DNA of 54,570 nucleotides from an uncultured Verrucomicrobiota bacterium. GTDB taxonomy: Bacteria > Verrucomicrobiota > Verrucomicrobiia > Opitutales > Opitutaceae. The position numbers and the translations under genes are program-made. Every line of letters starts with the position of its first letter. Position 1 is the first letter of the stretch. The stretch lies in the NCBI GenBank assembly GCA_903869675.1, contig CAIQAB010000014.1, forward strand, positions 1 through 54,570, written 5' to 3'. This document shows positions 51,419-54,570 of the stretch, piece after piece. The notes under the pieces were generated by a model that did not search any database, had not been told where the DNA came from, and was given only the letters and a program-made list of their open reading frames with translations.

Positions 51419-52558
51419 TTATTCGCCCAAAACCCACTCCAGACCGTCCGCCGTCCATACTTTCTTCTCCTTAGCCGAGCGCCAACCGCGCCATACGCGG
51501 TCGCATTGATCAGGCAAAGCCACCACGGAGGGCATGGAGATCTCCGCTCGTTCCGGGGCTCCAGCCCACGGCAGACCCTCGCTCCAGCTCAAGGCCATGA
51601 CCTGCAAATCCAGCAACGACACGGCCGCATCCGAAACGCCTCCACGCGCACACCCCGGCGCACCACGCACAAACAGCGGCACCCGAACACTCTCCTCGTG
51701 CGGCCATCCTTTTCGGAAAAGCCCGTGCGCACCGTGCATATCCCCGTGCACCGACGAGAAAACCACCAGCGTGTCCGGTCCCGCCGCCTCTATCAACCGC
51801 CCTACTGCCGCATCCGTCGCCGCGATGTGCGCGTAGTAACCCGCCAGCTCCCTTCTCGCTCGAGCCTCGACCGGCCCACCCCGGGGCACGTTGTTGGCCA
51901 GCGCCACCTCATCGGGTCGCAAACGCCGTGCTCCCGCCGTTGTGGGCGCATCATACGGCGGATGTGGTGCCTCAAAACTCACCAATGCGAAGCGCGGCTT
52001 ACCCAAGCGGCCGTCGGCAGTTTGCCGCCACCAGTCCGCCGCATAAGCAGCCACCAGATCGCTTTGATAGCCCGAAACCCGCACCGGATCCGCGTCGCCC
52101 CCCACGCCATCCCCTTGGAAAAAAGGATCGTTAAGCAAAAAGCCGCCCTCAAAGCCCGTCCACCGGTCAAACCCTCCGCGTCGCTCCGGCGGCACCGCAA
52201 TCCGCGCCGCCTCCTCGCCTACCAGCGGCGCCGACCTGTCCCGCTCGCCTACTCCCCACTTGCCAAAAAATGCCGTGCCGTAACCACGTGCAGCCAGCGC
52301 ATGCGCCACTGTGTGCGCGTCCCCCGGCAAGGCATCCCAATAATCGCGAACGCCGTTGGCCGGCGAAGGAACTCCGGTGAGCAACGCCGCGCGCGCGAAG
52401 GGACCAAAGGGATGAGGTGTCACCGCCTGGGCAAAGTCGGTTGCTTCCGCCGCAAAAGCATCCAGACACGGCGTGCGCGCATTGGCGTCGCCGGCCCGAC
52501 CAAAGGCCCCCGCCCGCCACTGGGTGGTTATAATCCAAAGAAAGTCGGGGCGGGTCAT
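51419..52558 (-). CDS. Sulfatase-fold protein lacking catalytic residues
   Basis: 379 residues from the ATG at 52558; an ATG at 52600 is also in frame. The sulfatase scaffold is clear ('TPCLDAFAAEATDF', 'FARAALLTGVPSPANGVRD', 'SFEAPHPPYDAP', 'HGDMHGAHGLFRKG', 'HEESVRVPLFVRG'). The active site is not. The first metal Asp is Thr (T12 in 'ITTQWRAG'), the formylglycine Cys/Ser is Gly (G52 in 'GPFARAALLTG'), the usual K-W-H has Gly for His ('FGKWGVG'), and the D-H-G site reads V-H-G. No signal peptide is seen. It is probably a pseudoenzyme or a very different activity. It lies upstream of, and on the same strand as, the fusion gene. Confidence 0.85.
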   Translation of the reverse strand: MTRPDFLWIITTQWRAGAFGRAGDANARTPCLDAFAAEATDFAQAVTPHPFGPFARAALLTGVPSPANGVRDYWDALPGDAHTVAHALAARGYGTAFFGKWGVGERDRSAPLVGEEAARIAVPPERRGGFDRWTGFEGGFLLNDPFFQGDGVGGDADPVRVSGYQSDLVAAYAADWWRQTADGRLGKPRFALVSFEAPHPPYDAPTTAGARRLRPDEVALANNVPRGGPVEARARRELAGYYAHIAATDAAVGRLIEAAGPDTLVVFSSVHGDMHGAHGLFRKGWPHEESVRVPLFVRGAPGCARGGVSDAAVSLLDLQVMALSWSEGLPWAGAPERAEISMPSVVALPDQCDRVWRGWRSAKEKKVWTADGLEWVLGE

Positions 52559-52641
52559 GCCAGCCAAGTATTGGTTTGCGGGCCCCGTTGGCAAATCCAC
52601 GCTGACCCACCTTGCAGGCTAACACGTTTCTTTACCGCCCC

Positions 52642-53208
52642 ATGTCGCTCGCGATTGTTCACTACAACGCCCCCGTCCTTCGTCAAAAAGGCGAGGCCAT
52701 CACCGTTTTCGATCAGGCCCTCGCCAAACTCGCCGCCGACATGGTCGTGACCATGCACGCCGCCGCCGGCATCGGGCTCGCGGCTCAACAAATAGGCCGA
52801 GCCCTCCAGCTCTGCGTGGTCGATCTGCGCAATACCGACCGCGATTTCTACTGGGAACTCGACGGCGCCCAAACCCCGCTGGAGTTGATCATGCCCATGG
52901 TCCTCACCAACCCGAAGATCGAATTCCTCCCCTCGGAGAAACTGCCTTACGAGGAAGGCTGCCTCTCGTTTCCGGATATCCGCGGCGACGTCGATCGCCC
53001 CGACCGCATTCGCGTGACCTATCAGGACGCCCAGGGCACCGCGCATCTGTTGGTGTGCAACGGCCTTTTCGGACGCTGCATCCAACACGAGGCCGACCAC
53101 CTAAACGGCACTCTCTTTATCGACCGGATGGACAAATCCGTGCGGCGCGGCGTCGAACGCGCCGTCAAGGCACTCGCGGAAAAAACCAAGGCCGCTGCCA
53201 GCGCCTAA
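52642..53208 (+). CDS. def: Peptide deformylase
   Basis: 188 residues from the ATG at 52642 (MSLAIVHYNAP). Removes formyl from nascent proteins. All three motifs are intact: 'GIGLAAQQIG', 'YEEGCLSFPDIRG' with the metal Cys, and 'CIQHEADHLNGTLFIDRM' with the H-E-x-x-H core. The upstream in-frame ATG at 52612 adds ten residues that are not family-like. Divergent from the sulfatase-like gene. Confidence 0.95.
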   Translation: MSLAIVHYNAPVLRQKGEAITVFDQALAKLAADMVVTMHAAAGIGLAAQQIGRALQLCVVDLRNTDRDFYWELDGAQTPLELIMPMVLTNPKIEFLPSEKLPYEEGCLSFPDIRGDVDRPDRIRVTYQDAQGTAHLLVCNGLFGRCIQHEADHLNGTLFIDRMDKSVRRGVERAVKALAEKTKAAASA

Positions 53209-53270
53209 TCCCATCACGGCAGCACCACGAGCCGCGCCCCTATCAGCGTCGCCGTTCATCTCCCCTAACC

Positions 53271-54344
53271 ATGAGCCCAAAAGCCGACGGCATGAACTAC
53301 GCCCCCAAGGGCAAACCCAACCCGGTGGTGAAACCCGGCGAATTCATCTTTGCCGCCGCCCACCTCGAACACGGCCACATCTACGGGCAGTGCAACGGGC
53401 TACTCGAAGCCGGAGCCGAGCTGAAATGGGTTTACGACGCCGATCCCGCCAAGGTCGCCGCTTTCCAGCAAAAATTCCCCGCCGTGTGCGTAGCTCGTTC
53501 GCTCGACGAGATCCTCGACGACCCCGCCGTGCACCTGGTCGCCGCCGCCGCCATACCGAATGAACGCGGCGCCATCGGCGGTCGCGTGATGGAGGCCGGT
53601 AAAGACTATTTCACCGATAAAACCCCGTTCACCACCCTCGAACAACTCGACGCCGCGCGGTCCTGCGTGGCCCGCACCGGTCGCAAATACGCGGTGTATT
53701 TCAGCGAGCGATTGCACGTGGAGTCCGCGATGTTCGCCACCGACCTCATCCAGCAGGGCGCCATCGGACGCGTGCTTCAGGTCATCGGTCTCGGCCCCCA
53801 CCGCCTCGGCACCGGCCGCCCCGACTGGTTTTTTAAGAAGGAGCAGTTTGGTGGCATCCTGTGCGACATCGGCAGCCATCAGTTCGAGCAATTTCTGACC
53901 TTCACCGGCGCGACCGAAGCCACCGTCGCCCACGCCGCCGTCGCCAACTATGCCCACCCCGAACACCCCGAATTCGAGGACTTCGGCGAGGCCAACCTTA
54001 TCGGCGACAATGGCACGACCAATTATGTGAGGGTGGACTGGTTCACCCCCAAAGGCCTCCGCACCTGGGGCGACGGGCGTATGACCATCCTCGGCACCAA
54101 CGGCTATATCGAACTGCGCAAATATCTGGACGTCGGCCGCGACCCAACCGGCGACCACGTCTATCTGGTGGATGAAAAAGGCGAACACCACCTGCAGGTG
54201 GCCGGCCAGGTCGGTTACCGTTTTTTTGGCGAACTGATCCTTGACTGCCTGCACCGCACAGAGAAAGCCATGACACAGCGCCATGTCTTTAAAGCCGCCG
54301 AACTCTGCCTCCGCGCCCAGGCCGCCGCCCGCCGTCTGACTTAA
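53271..54344 (+). CDS. Gfo/Idh/MocA family oxidoreductase
   Basis: 357-residue NAD(P)-dependent oxidoreductase, probably of a sugar or sugar derivative. The nucleotide-binding fold is at residues about 20-140, with '[24 protein letters not shown]', '[21 protein letters not shown]' and the family K-P-type motif as '[15 protein letters not shown]'. The C-terminal alpha/beta domain includes '[21 protein letters not shown]' (D-x-G-x-H) and '[14 protein letters not shown]'. The glycine-rich loop is unusual: '[14 protein letters not shown]' replaces the common G-x-G-x-x-G, a pattern seen in some subfamilies. Start at ATG 53271; ATG 53292 is also possible. Confidence 0.87.
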   Translation: MSPKADGMNYAPKGKPNPVVKPGEFIFAAAHLEHGHIYGQCNGLLEAGAELKWVYDADPAKVAAFQQKFPAVCVARSLDEILDDPAVHLVAAAAIPNERGAIGGRVMEAGKDYFTDKTPFTTLEQLDAARSCVARTGRKYAVYFSERLHVESAMFATDLIQQGAIGRVLQVIGLGPHRLGTGRPDWFFKKEQFGGILCDIGSHQFEQFLTFTGATEATVAHAAVANYAHPEHPEFEDFGEANLIGDNGTTNYVRVDWFTPKGLRTWGDGRMTILGTNGYIELRKYLDVGRDPTGDHVYLVDEKGEHHLQVAGQVGYRFFGELILDCLHRTEKAMTQRHVFKAAELCLRAQAAARRLT

Positions 54345-54393
54345 GCTGCCCGCGCCGCTTGCCAGCCCGGCCCGCCTCATCGAGGCTTCCGCC

Positions 54394-54570
54394 ATGAGCA
54401 TTAGCACTCGCACCGGAGACCAAGGCCAGACCGGACTCCTCTACGGTCAACGCGTTCCCAAGGACCACCCCCAGATCGAAGCCCTTGGTGCCTGCGACGA
54501 ACTCAACGTCGCCATCGGCCTCGCCCGTGCCGCCGGAGGTCGCGTCGAGGTGCTGCTCCCCATCCAGCAC
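54394..54570 (+). CDS. PduO-type cob(I)alamin adenosyltransferase, N-terminal part
   Basis: First 59 codons of a gene cut by the right edge. The start '[38 protein letters not shown]' (core '[20 protein letters not shown]') is the ATP-binding N-terminus of the PduO/MMAB family. These enzymes adenosylate cobalamin. It starts 49 bp after the oxidoreductase gene on the same strand. Confidence 0.9.
   Translation, partial: MSISTRTGDQGQTGLLYGQRVPKDHPQIEALGACDELNVAIGLARAAGGRVEVLLPIQH

Noticed and set aside
51506-52750. Plus-strand frame of 414 codons across the sulfatase-like gene and into def
   Set aside because: Arg/His/Pro-rich shadow running through the real start of def in another frame.
53400-54413. 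Long open frame on the minus strand (337 codons)
   Set aside because: Antisense to the Gfo/Idh/MocA gene; Gly/Val-rich composition typical of a reverse-frame shadow in high-GC DNA.
1-54570. CRISPR array, prophage or insertion sequence
   Set aside because: No regularly spaced direct repeats, no transposase, integrase or phage structural gene, and no flanking terminal repeats were seen.

Overview
The window looks like a chromosomal segment of a high-GC, motile member of the Verrucomicrobiota, most likely close to Opitutaceae. This is inferred from the protein repertoire: a planctomycete/verrucomicrobial-type cytochrome domain, an exosortase, GH95 and DUF3185/DUF1328 proteins, and an unusual flagellar set. 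No rRNA or marker gene here fixes the taxonomy. There is no sign of a prophage, transposase, CRISPR array or plasmid. Genes are tightly packed, often with ATGA stop/start overlaps, and almost none of the starts I inspected has a recognisable Shine-Dalgarno sequence.

Layout. 1-4622: end of a LolC/E-type permease gene, lysS, the lipoate genes lipB and lipA, and an exported phosphodiesterase/phosphatase-like protein. 4942-21553, all on the minus strand: a 16.6 kb flagellar block, in transcription order flhB-flhA-flhF-(membrane protein)-fliA-motA-motB-(small Cys protein), then flgF-flgG-flgA-flgH-flgI-flgJ(N)-flgN-flgK-flgL-fliW-csrA-flagellin. The last six genes reproduce the flgN-flgK-flgL-fliW-csrA-hag order of Firmicutes, so the FliW/CsrA/flagellin feedback switch is probably present. 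Two -24/-12 (sigma-54-like) motifs sit directly in front of the first genes of the two sub-blocks, flhB and flgF.

21919-25609: a NarL-type two-component pair, then envelope/stress genes (three-BON-domain protein, Dps, DUF3185, DUF1328). 25673-27538: a receiver plus degenerate HDOD protein whose phospho-acceptor Asp is Glu. 27609-31119: a CobW-family GTPase divergent from a TonB siderophore receptor, with a Fur-like palindrome between them. 31598-36688: a TPR protein, a group 2 sigma factor with a basic tail, a DUF2231-like/cytochrome protein and an exosortase.

36849-48596: an EF-hand membrane protein, then a carbohydrate locus: RbsD-type mutarotase, GH95 glycosidase, L-galactose-dehydrogenase-like aldo/keto reductase, LgoD-like alcohol dehydrogenase, lactonase, and a complete RbsBAC-type importer. 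Together these can be read as an oxidative L-galactose (or L-fucose) pathway. 48608-54570: tRNA-Leu(CAA), rsmE, a lipoyl-domain/E3-binding-domain/FabH fusion, a sulfatase-fold protein that has lost its catalytic residues, def, a Gfo/Idh/MocA oxidoreductase and the start of a PduO-type adenosyltransferase gene.

The most unusual item is the fusion at 49793-51340. It has the N-terminal half of a 2-oxoacid dehydrogenase E2 (lipoyl plus E3/E1-binding domains), but the acyltransferase domain is replaced by a complete ketoacyl-ACP synthase III. This suggests a direct link between 2-oxoacid decarboxylation and priming of fatty-acid (or related) synthesis.
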